From: Pirellulales bacterium
GTDB taxonomy: Bacteria; Planctomycetota; Planctomycetia; Pirellulales; Lacipirellulaceae
Direction: 5' to 3'
DNA length: 64,000 bases
Assembly (NCBI GenBank): GCA_019636345.1
Contig: JAHBXQ010000006.1
Span: forward strand, 248,001 to 312,000
Shown here: positions 46,205 to 55,197 of the stretch, in pieces
Numbering within the stretch: the first letter of the stretch is position 1
Layout: the number at the start of each line of letters is the position of its first letter
The notes under the pieces: generated by a model
Told to the model about the DNA's origin: nothing
Seen by the model: only the letters and a program-made list of their open reading frames with translations
Databases searched by the model: none
Position numbers and translations under genes: made by a program

Positions 46205-46208
46205 CCGT

Positions 46209-47435
46209 ATGACCAAGAAGCGGCTTCCAGCGACGGCCAAGCACGACGCCCTGCCCATGGGGTTTGCCGCCCTGCTCGGCGACGTAAAACTCCGCATCCA
46301 GTCGGCCCAGACCCGGGCCATGACCGCCGTCAACGCCGAACTGGTTCGCCTCTATTGGGACATCGGTCGCCTTATCGACGAGCGCCAGCAGACCGAGGGC
46401 TGGGGCGCGTCGGTGATCCCCCGGCTGGCTGCCGAACTTTGCAACGAACTGCCCGAAGTGAAGGGCTTTTCTGCGCGGAACATCGGCCGCATGATCGCGT
46501 TTTTTCGGGAGTATCCCGATCCAGCCCTAATTTTGCCACAAGCTGTGGCAAAATTGCCGACCGGCCAGAAATTGCCGCAAGCTGTGGCAAAAACTGCCGG
46601 GGATTCGCTGCTTTGGGCCGTTCCGTGGGGGCACCATGCTTGGCTGCTGGAGAAGGTTAAGAACCCCGCCCACCGCCGCTGGTACATGGAGCAAACGCTC
46701 GCGGGCGGCTGGAGCCGCAACATTCTCACGCTGATGATCGACAGCCAGGCCCACGAGCGGGCCGGCAAGGCGGTCACCAACTTCGACCAGCTTCTCCCAG
46801 GTGCGCAATCCGACCTCGCCCAGCAGGCGCTCAAAGACCCGTACATCTTCGATTTTCTCACCCTCACCGAGCCGTTCCAAGAACGGGAACTCGAAACGGG
46901 TCTGCTCGCCCACTTGGAAAAATTCCTGCTGGAGCTGGGGCAGGGGTTCGCGTTCGTCGGCCGGCAGTACCGGCTCGACGTGGGCGAGGAAGACTACTAC
47001 ATCGACCTGCTGTTCTATCACCTGCGGCTACGGGCCTTCGTGGTAATCGACCTCAAGAAGGGGAGCTTCAAGCCGGAGTACGCCGGCAAGCTCAACTTCT
47101 ACTGCAACGTCGTCAACGACCAACTTCGCCACGCCGACGACCAGCCGACCATCGTCCTCATTCTCTGCCAGTCGAAGGACAACGTGCTGGCCGAGTACGC
47201 CCTCTCCGGCATCGACAAGCCGATTGGCGTATCGAGCTACGAACTCACGCGGGCACTGCCGCCGGCCTTGCAGTCGGCCTTGCCGACTGTCGAGGAGATC
47301 GAGGCGGAGATTGGGGCAGTGGAGGCCACGGCGAAGAAGGTCCCTCAAAAGAAGGGGAAAAAGCCGACAAAGAAGAAGCCAGCCAAGGGCAAAAGCAAGA
47401 AGCGGAAGCCGCCACGTTCCGGGGCGAAGTCATGA
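46209..47435 (+). CDS. DUF1016/YhcG family PD-(D/E)XK nuclease
   Basis: Protein of 408 residues, GGAGG 4 bases before the ATG. The N-terminal DUF1016 helical domain starts near residue 20 (LRIQSAQTRAMTAVNAELVRLYWDIGRLI), with GFSARNIGRMIAFFREYP. The C-terminal PD-(D/E)XK domain reads GFAFVGRQYRLDVGEEDYYIDLLFYH then AFVVIDLKKGSFKPEYAGKLNFY, giving the D and D-x-K residues near 265 and 280. A lysine-rich tail (residues 378-408) may bind DNA. The family is repeatedly found inside type I restriction operons, role unknown. A 25-residue insertion with two QAVAK units lies at 107-131. It overlaps hsdS by 4 bases (ATGA). Confidence 0.9.
   Translation: MTKKRLPATAKHDALPMGFAALLGDVKLRIQSAQTRAMTAVNAELVRLYWDIGRLIDERQQTEGWGASVIPRLAAELCNELPEVKGFSARNIGRMIAFFREYPDPALILPQAVAKLPTGQKLPQAVAKTAGDSLLWAVPWGHHAWLLEKVKNPAHRRWYMEQTLAGGWSRNILTLMIDSQAHERAGKAVTNFDQLLPGAQSDLAQQALKDPYIFDFLTLTEPFQERELETGLLAHLEKFLLELGQGFAFVGRQYRLDVGEEDYYIDLLFYHLRLRAFVVIDLKKGSFKPEYAGKLNFYCNVVNDQLRHADDQPTIVLILCQSKDNVLAEYALSGIDKPIGVSSYELTRALPPALQSALPTVEEIEAEIGAVEATAKKVPQKKGKKPTKKKPAKGKSKKRKPPRSGAKS
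46531..46590. repeat. Two palindromic units inside the DUF1016 coding frame
   Basis: The first unit (46531-46553) is TTTTGCCACA, AGC, TGTGGCAAAA: perfect 10-base arms with a 3-base loop. The second (46572-46590) is TTGCCGCA, AGC, TGTGGCAA with one mismatch. Both keep the frame open and encode LPQAVAK-like heptads, so the gene carries a short insertion-like palindrome twice. Confidence 0.7.
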
Positions 47436-48805
47436 TCGGAACACACAAGATGCAAACCCTCGGTGAGCTTGTCGATGAGGGGAAGTTGCTCATTCAAACG
47501 GGGCCGTTTGGTTCACAGCTTCACAAGCACGACTACTGTCCGCTTGGCGTCCCCGTTGTTCCGACCGAGGCAATCGGACATCGCCGGCTTCGGACTGACG
47601 GCGTACCGCAGATCAAACTCGAAAAAGCAAATGAACTGGGACGACATCGCCTGAAACCTGGAGACATCCTCTTTGCCCGCCGCGGAGTTCAAGCAACCGG
47701 GTATTCTGCAATAGTCGAACCTCAGCATGAGGGCTGGATATGTGGCACTGGCGCAATACTACTCCGCATCCTTGATGGAGACATCGATCCTACCTACCTC
47801 TCATTCCGTTTGGCATGGGACGAGTCAATCGCATGGCTCAAACAGCATGCAGTTGGTGCTGTCATGCCGAATCTCAACGAGGGCATCCTGCGTCGCTTTC
47901 CGTTGGAGCTTCCGCCCCTCATCGAACAACGCCGCATAGCCGACATTCTTGGCTCGATCGACGACAAGATCGAGTTGAACCGGCGGATGAATGAGACGCT
48001 GGAGTCGCTGGCCCGGCGGTTGTTCAAGAGTTGGTTCGTCGACTTCGACCCCGTCCACGCCAAAGCCGCCGTCCGCCGCCAGCACCCCACCTGGGACAAC
48101 CCCCGCGTCAGCCGCGAAGCCCTCCCCAACCTCGACCCCAAAATCGCCGAACTCTTTCCGGATGAGTTTGAGGAATCAACGCTGGGGCCGATCCCGAAGG
48201 GGTGGAGTGCTACGACAGTTCCCAATGCTATCGAGGTCAATCCTTCTCGTACTCTGCCGAAAGGTGTCGAGGCACCATGGCTTGAAATGGCGAATATGCC
48301 GACTCGTTCAGCCCGTGCTCTTGCATGGGAACGTCGACCGTTTGGCTCAGGGACGAAGTTCAAGAACGGCGATACGCTCGTCGCACGCATCACGCCTTGC
48401 TTGGAGAACGGCAAGACGGCCTACGTCGACTTCCTCAACGACGGAGAAATTGGGGCCGGGTCGACAGAATATATTGTTCTGTGCCCGAAAGACCCACTGC
48501 CGGCAGAGTTTGGGTATTTCCTCGCCCGCAACGACGACTTCCGGCAGCACCTCATTACGAACATGACGGGGACATCCGGACGGCAGCGAGTCCCGGCTAA
48601 CTGCCTCAACACATACCCAGTTATCGTCCCGTCCAACGGAGTTGCCGACCGATTTGGCGCGTTTGCTTCGATGGCTCTTTCGCAAATGAAGCAGAACGAT
48701 GAAGAGTCGCTAACACTGACGGCGGCACGAGATCGGCTGTTACCAGTGTTATTGAGCGGGCGCGCTGAACTCTATTTACTAAGGATACTTAAATGTCACA
48801 CATAA
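47432..48805 (+). CDS. hsdS: Type I restriction-modification system, specificity subunit
   Basis: Protein of 457 residues with two target recognition domains. TRD1 covers about 1-150 (TLGELVDEGKLLIQTGPFGSQLHKHDY, KPGDILFARRG, LPPLIEQRRIADILGSIDDKIELNRRMNETLE for the conserved helix), and TRD2 about 250-390 (STLGPIPKGWSATTVPNAIEV, FKNGDTLVARITPCLENGK). The central stretch DFDPVHAKAAVRRQHP is typical of this subfamily. HsdS sets the DNA sequence recognised by HsdM and HsdR. The last helix normally ends near LLPVLLSGRAEL; here a further 11 residues extend into the start of the ATPase gene, which it overlaps by 13 bases. The TRDs have lower GC than the conserved regions, as expected for swapped domains. 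Confidence 0.93.
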   Translation: MIGTHKMQTLGELVDEGKLLIQTGPFGSQLHKHDYCPLGVPVVPTEAIGHRRLRTDGVPQIKLEKANELGRHRLKPGDILFARRGVQATGYSAIVEPQHEGWICGTGAILLRILDGDIDPTYLSFRLAWDESIAWLKQHAVGAVMPNLNEGILRRFPLELPPLIEQRRIADILGSIDDKIELNRRMNETLESLARRLFKSWFVDFDPVHAKAAVRRQHPTWDNPRVSREALPNLDPKIAELFPDEFEESTLGPIPKGWSATTVPNAIEVNPSRTLPKGVEAPWLEMANMPTRSARALAWERRPFGSGTKFKNGDTLVARITPCLENGKTAYVDFLNDGEIGAGSTEYIVLCPKDPLPAEFGYFLARNDDFRQHLITNMTGTSGRQRVPANCLNTYPVIVPSNGVADRFGAFASMALSQMKQNDEESLTLTAARDRLLPVLLSGRAELYLLRILKCHT

Positions 48806-50151
48806 CGCGATTTGAGATCAAAGCACTACACGGCAGGAAGGATGTTGACCTTCACCTCAAGGATAACACACTCATTTTGGTCGGCGAGAACGGCGCTGGG
48901 AAAACTACGATCCTACACCTGTTGTATTACCTCCTTTCGGGCCAATGGCCATCGATCGCCAGATATCGGTTCTCCGAGTTGGCTATCACGATCGGAGGAA
49001 CGCGGTATGTACTTAAGTACTCCGATTTCGCAAAGTCGTTGGATGGACTTGATCGCCGTCTCTCACGACGGTTACCTCCCCATGTAAGAAGAAGGTTTAT
49101 TGCACTTGTGGAAGAAAAGGAAGGCCGCCTTGTCACTCCAGAGCTAGAACTACTCTGCCATCAATACGACATTCCACTGCAGTTTGTACTACATGAAATT
49201 GAAGAGCTGTCGCAAGCGACAGGAAAATCCGCTCCCATTCGCAAGATATTGGAGGGCATTCGCGATGCACTTACAGCCCAACTCCTGTACCTTCCCACCT
49301 ATCGCCGCATCGAGCAAGAGCTACATCTCATCTTCAAAGGTATGGATGAAAGAGAGCTGCGCAATCGACGAGAAATGCTTTCAGCTAGACGAGGCGACAA
49401 TACCTTTGTTGAATTGATTGAATTCGGCATGAAGGATGTTGAGCGCGCGATTTCGGAGACGCTTCAGCAACTAAATGCATTCGCGCGAGAACGGCTCAAT
49501 AATCTGACGTTTGGGTATTTAGGCGATGTGGTAGAGAAGCAGTACTCTGAAGTGAAGCTCAAGAGTATCAAGGGCGCTCCCGACGAGACAGTGGTGCGCA
49601 TCCTCGATCGCATTCAGGATCACATTCTATCGTCCGAAAACAAGCAGCACCTGCGCGAAATCATCGATGGTGTAAAGAAGGGTGAGGCGCAGACCGAGCA
49701 CACTAAGGTCATCTGCCACTACTTTGCAAAACTTATGGAGTTTCACGCGGAGCTTGAGGCAAAGGAGGCTCGCATCGCTGCTTTCTGTCGTGTGTGCAAC
49801 GAGTATTTAGTGGACAAAGACTTTCACTACGACACATCCAAATTCTCATTCTCTATCCTTCCGACATCAAGAGTTGCCGAGGACGTCAAGATCGAATTGC
49901 ATCATCTGTCTTCGGGGGAGAAGCAAATCGTATCACTTCTTAGTCACTTATATTTATCTGGCACCGATGACTATTTCGTTCTAATCGACGAGCCGGAGCT
50001 ATCACTGTCAGTGCCGTGGCAACGTCGTTTCCTTCTCGACATAAGAAACGGTGGTTACTGCTCAGGGCTGGTTGCAGTCACCCACTCACCCTTTATTTAT
50101 GACAATGAGCTAAGGAAGTACGCGCATGGACTCGGAGAGTTCGTGACATGA
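48793..50151 (+). CDS. AAA/ABC-type ATPase, PARIS AriA-like
   Basis: Protein of 452 residues. Walker A GENGAGKTT at 31-39, ABC signature LSSGEKQ near 373, Walker B FVLIDEPELSLS near 396, and the switch histidine VTHSPF near 429. Between the P-loop and signature is an about 330-residue helical insertion with a coiled-coil-like region. This is the AAA_15/AAA_21 architecture of AriA and OLD-family ATPases. It overlaps hsdS by 13 bases and the next gene by 4 (ATGA). GC is visibly lower than hsdM and hsdR, which suggests separate acquisition. A partner with DUF4435 immediately after makes PARIS the best match; a generic OLD-like or Septu-like ATPase is the main alternative. Confidence 0.85.
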   Translation: MSHITRFEIKALHGRKDVDLHLKDNTLILVGENGAGKTTILHLLYYLLSGQWPSIARYRFSELAITIGGTRYVLKYSDFAKSLDGLDRRLSRRLPPHVRRRFIALVEEKEGRLVTPELELLCHQYDIPLQFVLHEIEELSQATGKSAPIRKILEGIRDALTAQLLYLPTYRRIEQELHLIFKGMDERELRNRREMLSARRGDNTFVELIEFGMKDVERAISETLQQLNAFARERLNNLTFGYLGDVVEKQYSEVKLKSIKGAPDETVVRILDRIQDHILSSENKQHLREIIDGVKKGEAQTEHTKVICHYFAKLMEFHAELEAKEARIAAFCRVCNEYLVDKDFHYDTSKFSFSILPTSRVAEDVKIELHHLSSGEKQIVSLLSHLYLSGTDDYFVLIDEPELSLSVPWQRRFLLDIRNGGYCSGLVAVTHSPFIYDNELRKYAHGLGEFVT

Positions 50152-51128
50152 AGGCCAAGGCAGCGACAGCGGCCATACCGATGACTGCGGTACATGCCGC
50201 AGCAATTTCGTCAAAGATCGCCAGCTACCATGAGTTCTTGGCTAGATTTTCCAAGACTCGCAAGGTGGTCTATGGCTTCGTAGAAGGTCGTGAAGACCCG
50301 GCCTTTTATCGGGGCTTTATAGAGCAGTTACTCCCAAGCTGCTGGGAAGTCGAGTTGTGGCCTGCTGGCAACAAAGACTCCGTTTTACGGATTCACAAGG
50401 ATATCGACTGGCGGCGATTCCAGAAGGCACGGATTTGCTTTTTTGTGGATCGCGACTTGTCTGACCTTACGCGAGAGCGTACTCCGTCAGATCGCAATAT
50501 CTACGTCACAGAGGGCTATTCGATTGAGATCGATGTCGTCAATCGCGCAACAGCACGTCGCGTCCTGACGGAATTGTGCGGCTTCGCTTCAACCATCCAT
50601 AGCGACGTAGACACGCTATGCGATTTGTTTGAACAGCAATTCAACACGTTTCTGGATTCCCTTGTCTCCGTCATGGCATGGATTCTTGCTTGGCGCCGAA
50701 AAGGAGTGAGAGCAAACCTGTCAGATATTCGAATGCAGGACCTCTTTGAAATACAGGGAGGTATTCTGCGAGAGAATAGAATGCCGCGAGGTAAACGCGA
50801 TGTAGTGCAATACATTCATGAACAATGCAAGGTGCCGCATGACTGTTCAATTGACACGCATCCCTTCGAGACCGAGCTGCGGAATGCGAACGCTTACAAG
50901 AGGCTTACACGCGGCAAGTACGTTCTGTGGTTTCTAGTCGAATTCTGTAACGCTGCAAATCGAGACGCTGTGTCCTTATGCGCGTCATTGACCTCACGTC
51001 CGCGAATGAATGTTACGTTTTCACAGAAGAATGGCATGGCGATTATAGGACCGCGCGCCAGAATCCCAGATGGTCTAAGACGATTTGTAGAATCGACGTA
51101 CTGCGCGTACATTGCAAAGCAGAAGTAG
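50148..51128 (+). CDS. DUF4435 TOPRIM-like protein, PARIS AriB-like
   Basis: Protein of 326 residues. The DUF4435 signature is present: VVYGFVEGREDPAFYRGFI near 42-58 with the glutamate that heads a TOPRIM-like site, then ICFFVDRDLSDL near 98-109 with the acidic triplet, and the family segment NIYVTEGYSIEIDVVN. AriB of the PARIS system is a DUF4435 TOPRIM nuclease, released by AriA when phage anti-restriction proteins such as Ocr are sensed; it then cuts tRNA. Here the gene overlaps the ATPase gene by 4 bases and is followed by hsdR after 3 bases. AT-rich codon use sets it apart from hsdM and hsdR. Catalytic residues should be confirmed by alignment. Confidence 0.82.
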   Translation: MKAKAATAAIPMTAVHAAAISSKIASYHEFLARFSKTRKVVYGFVEGREDPAFYRGFIEQLLPSCWEVELWPAGNKDSVLRIHKDIDWRRFQKARICFFVDRDLSDLTRERTPSDRNIYVTEGYSIEIDVVNRATARRVLTELCGFASTIHSDVDTLCDLFEQQFNTFLDSLVSVMAWILAWRRKGVRANLSDIRMQDLFEIQGGILRENRMPRGKRDVVQYIHEQCKVPHDCSIDTHPFETELRNANAYKRLTRGKYVLWFLVEFCNAANRDAVSLCASLTSRPRMNVTFSQKNGMAIIGPRARIPDGLRRFVESTYCAYIAKQK

Positions 51129-51131
51129 CTT

Positions 51132-54100
51132 ATGGCATTCACCGAATCCACCATTGAAGAAGCCGTACTGGAATGGGCCGAGGAACTCGGCTATGCCATT
51201 CTGCACGGCCCGGAGATCGCGCCGGACGAACCGGCCGCGGAGCGCGATTCGTTCGAGCAGGTGATTCTTGGTGATCGGCTGCGCGACGCTTTGGCCCGGA
51301 TCAACCCCAGAGTGCCCGCCGAGGCGCTGGACGAGGCGTTTCGCCGCGTGTTGCGTACCGAGACGCCGAGCCTCATCGAGAACAACCGCCGGTTCCACAG
51401 ACTGCTGGTCGATGGCGTCGATGTGGAGTATCAGGCCGATGGCCGCACCGTGCATGACAAGGTGTGGTTGGTCGACTTCGAGAAGCCGGCGAACAACGAC
51501 TGGCTTGCGGTCAATCAGTACACCGTCATCGAGGACAAGCACAATCGTCGCCCCGACGTGGTGCTGTTCGTCAACGGCCTGCCGCTGGTGGTGATCGAGC
51601 TGAAGAACGCGGCCGACGAGAACGCAACGACTCAAAAAGCCTATGCCCAGTTGCAGACCTACATCGCGCAATTGCCGACGTTGATGACCTACAACGTCTG
51701 CCTGGTGGCCAGCGACGGCATCACGGCCCGCATTGGCTCGCTCACCGGCGGCTGGGATCGGTTCATGCCGTGGCGCACCGTGGACGGCAGCGACATCGCC
51801 CCCAAGGGGAAGCCGGAACTCGACGTGCTGGTGCGCGGCGTCTTCGAGCAGGGCCGGTTTCTCGATCTTGTGCGGCACTTCATCGTCTTCGAGGTGGACG
51901 GGCCGAACATCGCTAAGAAGATGGCCGGGTACCACCAGTTCCATGCCGTGAACAAGGCGGTCGATTGCACGCTTGCGGCCGTGTCGCCGCAAGGGGATCG
52001 CCGCGTCGGCGTCGTCTGGCACACGCAGGGGTCGGGCAAGAGCCTGACAATGGCGTTTTACGCCGGCAAGGTGATCCGGCACCAGGGGATGCAGAACCCG
52101 ACCATCGTCGTGATTACCGACCGCAACGACCTGGACGAGCAACTGTTTGGCACCTTCGCCGGTTGCCACGAACTGCTGCGGCAGAAGCCCACGCAAGCCG
52201 ACGACCGCGACGAGGTGAAGAAGCTGCTGGCCGTCGCGTCGGGGGGCGTGGTGTTTACGACGTTGCAAAAGTTCGCCCCTGACGATGATCCTGAGTTGGG
52301 GGCGAAGACGTACCCAGTGCTTTCCGACCGGCGGAATATCGTCGTCATCGCCGACGAGGCCCACCGCAGCCAGTACGGCCACTACGCCAAGGCGAAGAAG
52401 ACCGGCGAGATCAGCTACGGGTTTACCAAGCACCTGCGCGACGCCCTGCCGAACGCCTCGTATCTGGGGTTCACCGGCACGCCGATTGAGCTTGGCGACA
52501 AGAACACGAAGGCCGTGTTTGGCGATTACATCGACGTGTACGACATCAGCCGGGCCGTCGAGGACGGGGCCACGGTCAAGATTTACTACGAAGGGCGGCT
52601 CGCGAAGCTGGAGTTGAACGCGGCCGAGCGGCCGAAGATCGACGAAGAGTTCGAGGACATCACCGAGGGGGAGGAGCAGACTGCCAAAGAGAAGCTCAAG
52701 ACCAAGTGGGCCGCCCTCGAAAAACTCGTCGGCAGCGACAAGCGGATCAAGCTGGTTGCCCAGGACATCGTCGACCACTGGGCCGAGCGGCTCGCGGTGA
52801 TGGACGGCAAGGCGATGATCGTTTGCATGAGTCGCCGAATCTGCGTCGAACTCTACAAGGAACTGGTTCGCCTGCGGCCCGACTGGCATAGCGACGCCGA
52901 CGAAGAGGGGACGCTCAAGGTCGTGATGACCGGCTCGGCGAGCGACCCGACCGACTGGCAACAGCACATCCGCCCCAAGCGGGGCCGCGAGGCGCTGGCC
53001 AAGCGGTTCAAGAAGGCCGACGACCCGCTCAAGCTGGTGATCGTCCGCGATATGTGGCTCACGGGGTTCGATGCACCGTGCATGCACACGATGTACGTCG
53101 ATAAGCCGATGAGCGGCCACAACCTGATGCAGGCCATCGCCCGCGTGAACCGGGTGTTTAAGAACAAGCCGGGCGGGCTGATCGTCGATTACTTGGGGCT
53201 GGCGGCCGAACTCAAAAAGGCGCTCGCCCAGTACACCAAGCAAGACCGCGACGACACGGGCATTCCCATCGACGAAGCGTTGGAGGTGCTCTTCGAGAAG
53301 TACGAGGTCGTCACCGGCCTGATGCACGGCTTCGATTATTCGGCGTTCTTCACCGGCACGGCGTCGGAGCGAGTCGGCGTCATCCCCGCCGCGATGGATT
53401 TTATTTTGCAGCAGGACGACGGCCAGAACCGCTTTGTGCAGGCCGTCACCGAGCTATCGAAGGCGTTCGCCCTCGTGGCGACGCACGACGAGGCCGTGAA
53501 GATTCGCGAGGAGGTGGCGTTCTTCCAGTGCCTGCGGGCACAGTTCGCCAAGCTCGGCGGCAGCGGCGGAGGCGGCCCGACGCCGGAAGACCTGGACGCC
53601 GCCGTGCGGCAAATTATTTCCCGCAGCGTCGCGTCGGACGAGGTGATCGACATCTTCGCCGCCGCCGGCATGGAGCGGCCCGATATTTCGATTCTGTCGG
53701 ACGAGTTTCTCGCCGAAGTTCGCGACATGCCCCAGCGGAACTTGGCGCTGGAAGTGCTGCGGAAACTGTTGAGCGACGAGATTAAGGCCCGTTCCCGCAA
53801 GAACCTCGTGCAGTCGCGGTCGTTCGCCGAGATGCTCGAAAAGTCGATCAAGAAGTACCAGAATCGGTCAATTGACGCCGCCCAGGTGATCGCCGAACTC
53901 GTCGACTTGGCCAAGGACATGCGCGCCGCCCAGGACCGCGGCGAAGAGCTTGGTCTCACCGAAGACGAAATCGCGTTCTACGACGCGCTGGAGGTCAACG
54001 ACAGCGCCGTGAAGGTGCTCGGCGACGACACGTTGCGTGACATTGCCCGCGAACTCGTCGAATCGGTTCGCCGCAATGTCACGATTGACTGGACCGTGAA

Positions 54101-54239
54101 GGAAAGCGTGCGAGCAAAACTCCGCGTGCTCGTAAAACGCATCCTCAAGAAGTATGGCTACCCGCCCGACAAGCAGGCCCAGGCGACCGAGACGGTGCTG
54201 AAGCAGGCGGAGTTACTTTGTGCGGACTGGGCTGCGTAA
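51132..54239 (+). CDS. hsdR: Type I restriction-modification system, restriction/translocase subunit
   Basis: Protein of 1035 residues. The N-terminal nuclease domain has [21 protein letters not shown] (D near 141, E-x-K near 156). The SF2 translocase follows with [15 protein letters not shown] (Walker A near 298), [11 protein letters not shown] (DEAH near 407), LGFTGTPIE (motif III), and [21 protein letters not shown] with IARVNRV (motifs V-VI). The C-terminal helical domain (DUF3387-like region near 800-1000) should bind HsdM. HsdR translocates and cuts unmodified DNA. It is separated from hsdS by the two PARIS-like genes and lies 3 bases after the second. It is the last gene of the operon. 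Confidence 0.95.
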   Translation: MAFTESTIEEAVLEWAEELGYAILHGPEIAPDEPAAERDSFEQVILGDRLRDALARINPRVPAEALDEAFRRVLRTETPSLIENNRRFHRLLVDGVDVEYQADGRTVHDKVWLVDFEKPANNDWLAVNQYTVIEDKHNRRPDVVLFVNGLPLVVIELKNAADENATTQKAYAQLQTYIAQLPTLMTYNVCLVASDGITARIGSLTGGWDRFMPWRTVDGSDIAPKGKPELDVLVRGVFEQGRFLDLVRHFIVFEVDGPNIAKKMAGYHQFHAVNKAVDCTLAAVSPQGDRRVGVVWHTQGSGKSLTMAFYAGKVIRHQGMQNPTIVVITDRNDLDEQLFGTFAGCHELLRQKPTQADDRDEVKKLLAVASGGVVFTTLQKFAPDDDPELGAKTYPVLSDRRNIVVIADEAHRSQYGHYAKAKKTGEISYGFTKHLRDALPNASYLGFTGTPIELGDKNTKAVFGDYIDVYDISRAVEDGATVKIYYEGRLAKLELNAAERPKIDEEFEDITEGEEQTAKEKLKTKWAALEKLVGSDKRIKLVAQDIVDHWAERLAVMDGKAMIVCMSRRICVELYKELVRLRPDWHSDADEEGTLKVVMTGSASDPTDWQQHIRPKRGREALAKRFKKADDPLKLVIVRDMWLTGFDAPCMHTMYVDKPMSGHNLMQAIARVNRVFKNKPGGLIVDYLGLAAELKKALAQYTKQDRDDTGIPIDEALEVLFEKYEVVTGLMHGFDYSAFFTGTASERVGVIPAAMDFILQQDDGQNRFVQAVTELSKAFALVATHDEAVKIREEVAFFQCLRAQFAKLGGSGGGGPTPEDLDAAVRQIISRSVASDEVIDIFAAAGMERPDISILSDEFLAEVRDMPQRNLALEVLRKLLSDEIKARSRKNLVQSRSFAEMLEKSIKKYQNRSIDAAQVIAELVDLAKDMRAAQDRGEELGLTEDEIAFYDALEVNDSAVKVLGDDTLRDIARELVESVRRNVTIDWTVKESVRAKLRVLVKRILKKYGYPPDKQAQATETVLKQAELLCADWAA

Positions 54240-54369
54240 CACTTGTCGTGACGACCTCGCAGACCACCATGCAGATCGCGCCCAAATCGTTCACCAACAG
54301 CGAGGATGAACCCTTTTCGAATGCCACTTACTGGCCTTCCGAGCCCACGCCGTAGGCGACACGACTCCG

Positions 54370-55197
54370 TCATTCCTCCCCGTGGGTTGAACGGTTGCTG
54401 CTGAAGTCAGCTTCAAAGAGTTCTCGCTTTAGGGACAACGGAAGATGTTGTCGTAGCCAACCGCCGTCGACCGCAATTGTCGTCCCGGTAATGTAAGACG
54501 AACCTTCGCCGGCCAGAAACAACAGGACGCTAGCGATTTCCTCCACTCGGCCCCACCGCTGCAACATGATCATATCTTCGCTGAACTCGCGAATGGCGTC
54601 GGGTTGGTCATCTTGACGGAGGTCGCGGCTTAAGTCGGTGTCAATAGCCCCGGACTGTATCGTCACGACCCGGATGCCAGCGGGACCGTAGAGCGCGGCC
54701 AGTTCGTAAGTCAGCGATTCGAGGGCTCCTTTGCAAGCGACGTATGCGGGCGAAATGCCCACCGCCTGCTGCGACATGATACTGCCGACATTGAGGATGA
54801 CTCCGCGGCAGCGGCGTTCCATATCGGCCGCTGCCCAACGAGAGAGAAAAGCCGGCGCAGTCAAGCAGATCCGCAGGGTACGCTCCCAGTCGTCCAGAGA
54901 GGTTCGCCGCAGCGAGCCCAGCGAGCGCCAGGCTGCATTGTTCACCAGCACGTCAATCCGCCCGAATTGTTCGATCGTTTTCGGAACGACAGTTTCCAAG
55001 AAGGAGAAGTCGCTCAAGTCGCCGGCGAGTACAAATGGGGGAGACGGCAGTCGGGCTCCTGCTTCAGCAAGCGCGGACGCGTCGGTCGCCACGGTCGCCA
55101 AGCGATATCCTGCTGCCGAAAAGGCCTGAGCGGCTGCCAAGCCAATGCCGCGAGATGCACCGGTAATTAGAACGACTGGCGATTCCGTAGTTGTCAT
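54370..55197 (-). CDS. Short-chain dehydrogenase/reductase
   Basis: Protein of 275 residues. The NAD(P)-binding motif TGASRGIG is near residue 13, NNAAW follows, and the catalytic residues are Ser in NVGSIMSQQ and the Y-x3-K in YVACKGALE. GSSYITGTTIAVDGGW is the usual ending of classical SDRs. It should reduce or oxidise a small carbonyl or alcohol; substrate unknown. It is the last gene of a minus-strand operon after the M81-like and AstE-like genes, overlapping the latter by 4 bases. It marks the first gene beyond the defence operon. Confidence 0.88.
   Translation of the reverse strand: MTTTESPVVLITGASRGIGLAAAQAFSAAGYRLATVATDASALAEAGARLPSPPFVLAGDLSDFSFLETVVPKTIEQFGRIDVLVNNAAWRSLGSLRRTSLDDWERTLRICLTAPAFLSRWAAADMERRCRGVILNVGSIMSQQAVGISPAYVACKGALESLTYELAALYGPAGIRVVTIQSGAIDTDLSRDLRQDDQPDAIREFSEDMIMLQRWGRVEEIASVLLFLAGEGSSYITGTTIAVDGGWLRQHLPLSLKRELFEADFSSNRSTHGEE

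Larger units (their letters stand above)
39895..54239. mobile_element. tRNA-Ser-associated genomic island carrying a defence operon (right boundary uncertain)
   Basis: The left edge is set by the tRNA-Ser 3' end. Immediately inside are a tyrosine integrase, an excisionase-like gene, hypothetical genes, a decayed glycosidase fragment and a type I restriction locus with nested anti-phage genes. Gene density is low and several stretches look degraded between 41381 and 44139. I searched by eye for a repeat of the tRNA 3' end near 54240-54400 and elsewhere and found no copy longer than 8-9 bases, so the right end is unproven; the island may continue beyond hsdR. Confidence 0.6.

Noticed and set aside
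46135-46206. tRNA-like fold before the DUF1016 gene (GGTTTCC pairing with GGAGGCC, with a TTCGATC loop)
   Set aside because: There is no D-arm and no proper anticodon arm, and the 5' arm pairs better within its own local hairpin. The GGAGG also serves as the ribosome binding site of the next gene.
51075-53327. A 750-codon open frame antisense to hsdR
   Set aside because: It mirrors the high-GC codon structure of hsdR, has no motifs, and hsdR is certain.
54240-54369. Right attachment site of the island next to hsdR
   Set aside because: No repeat of the tRNA-Ser 3' end longer than 8-9 bases was found here or at chance matches near 55570 and 61710.
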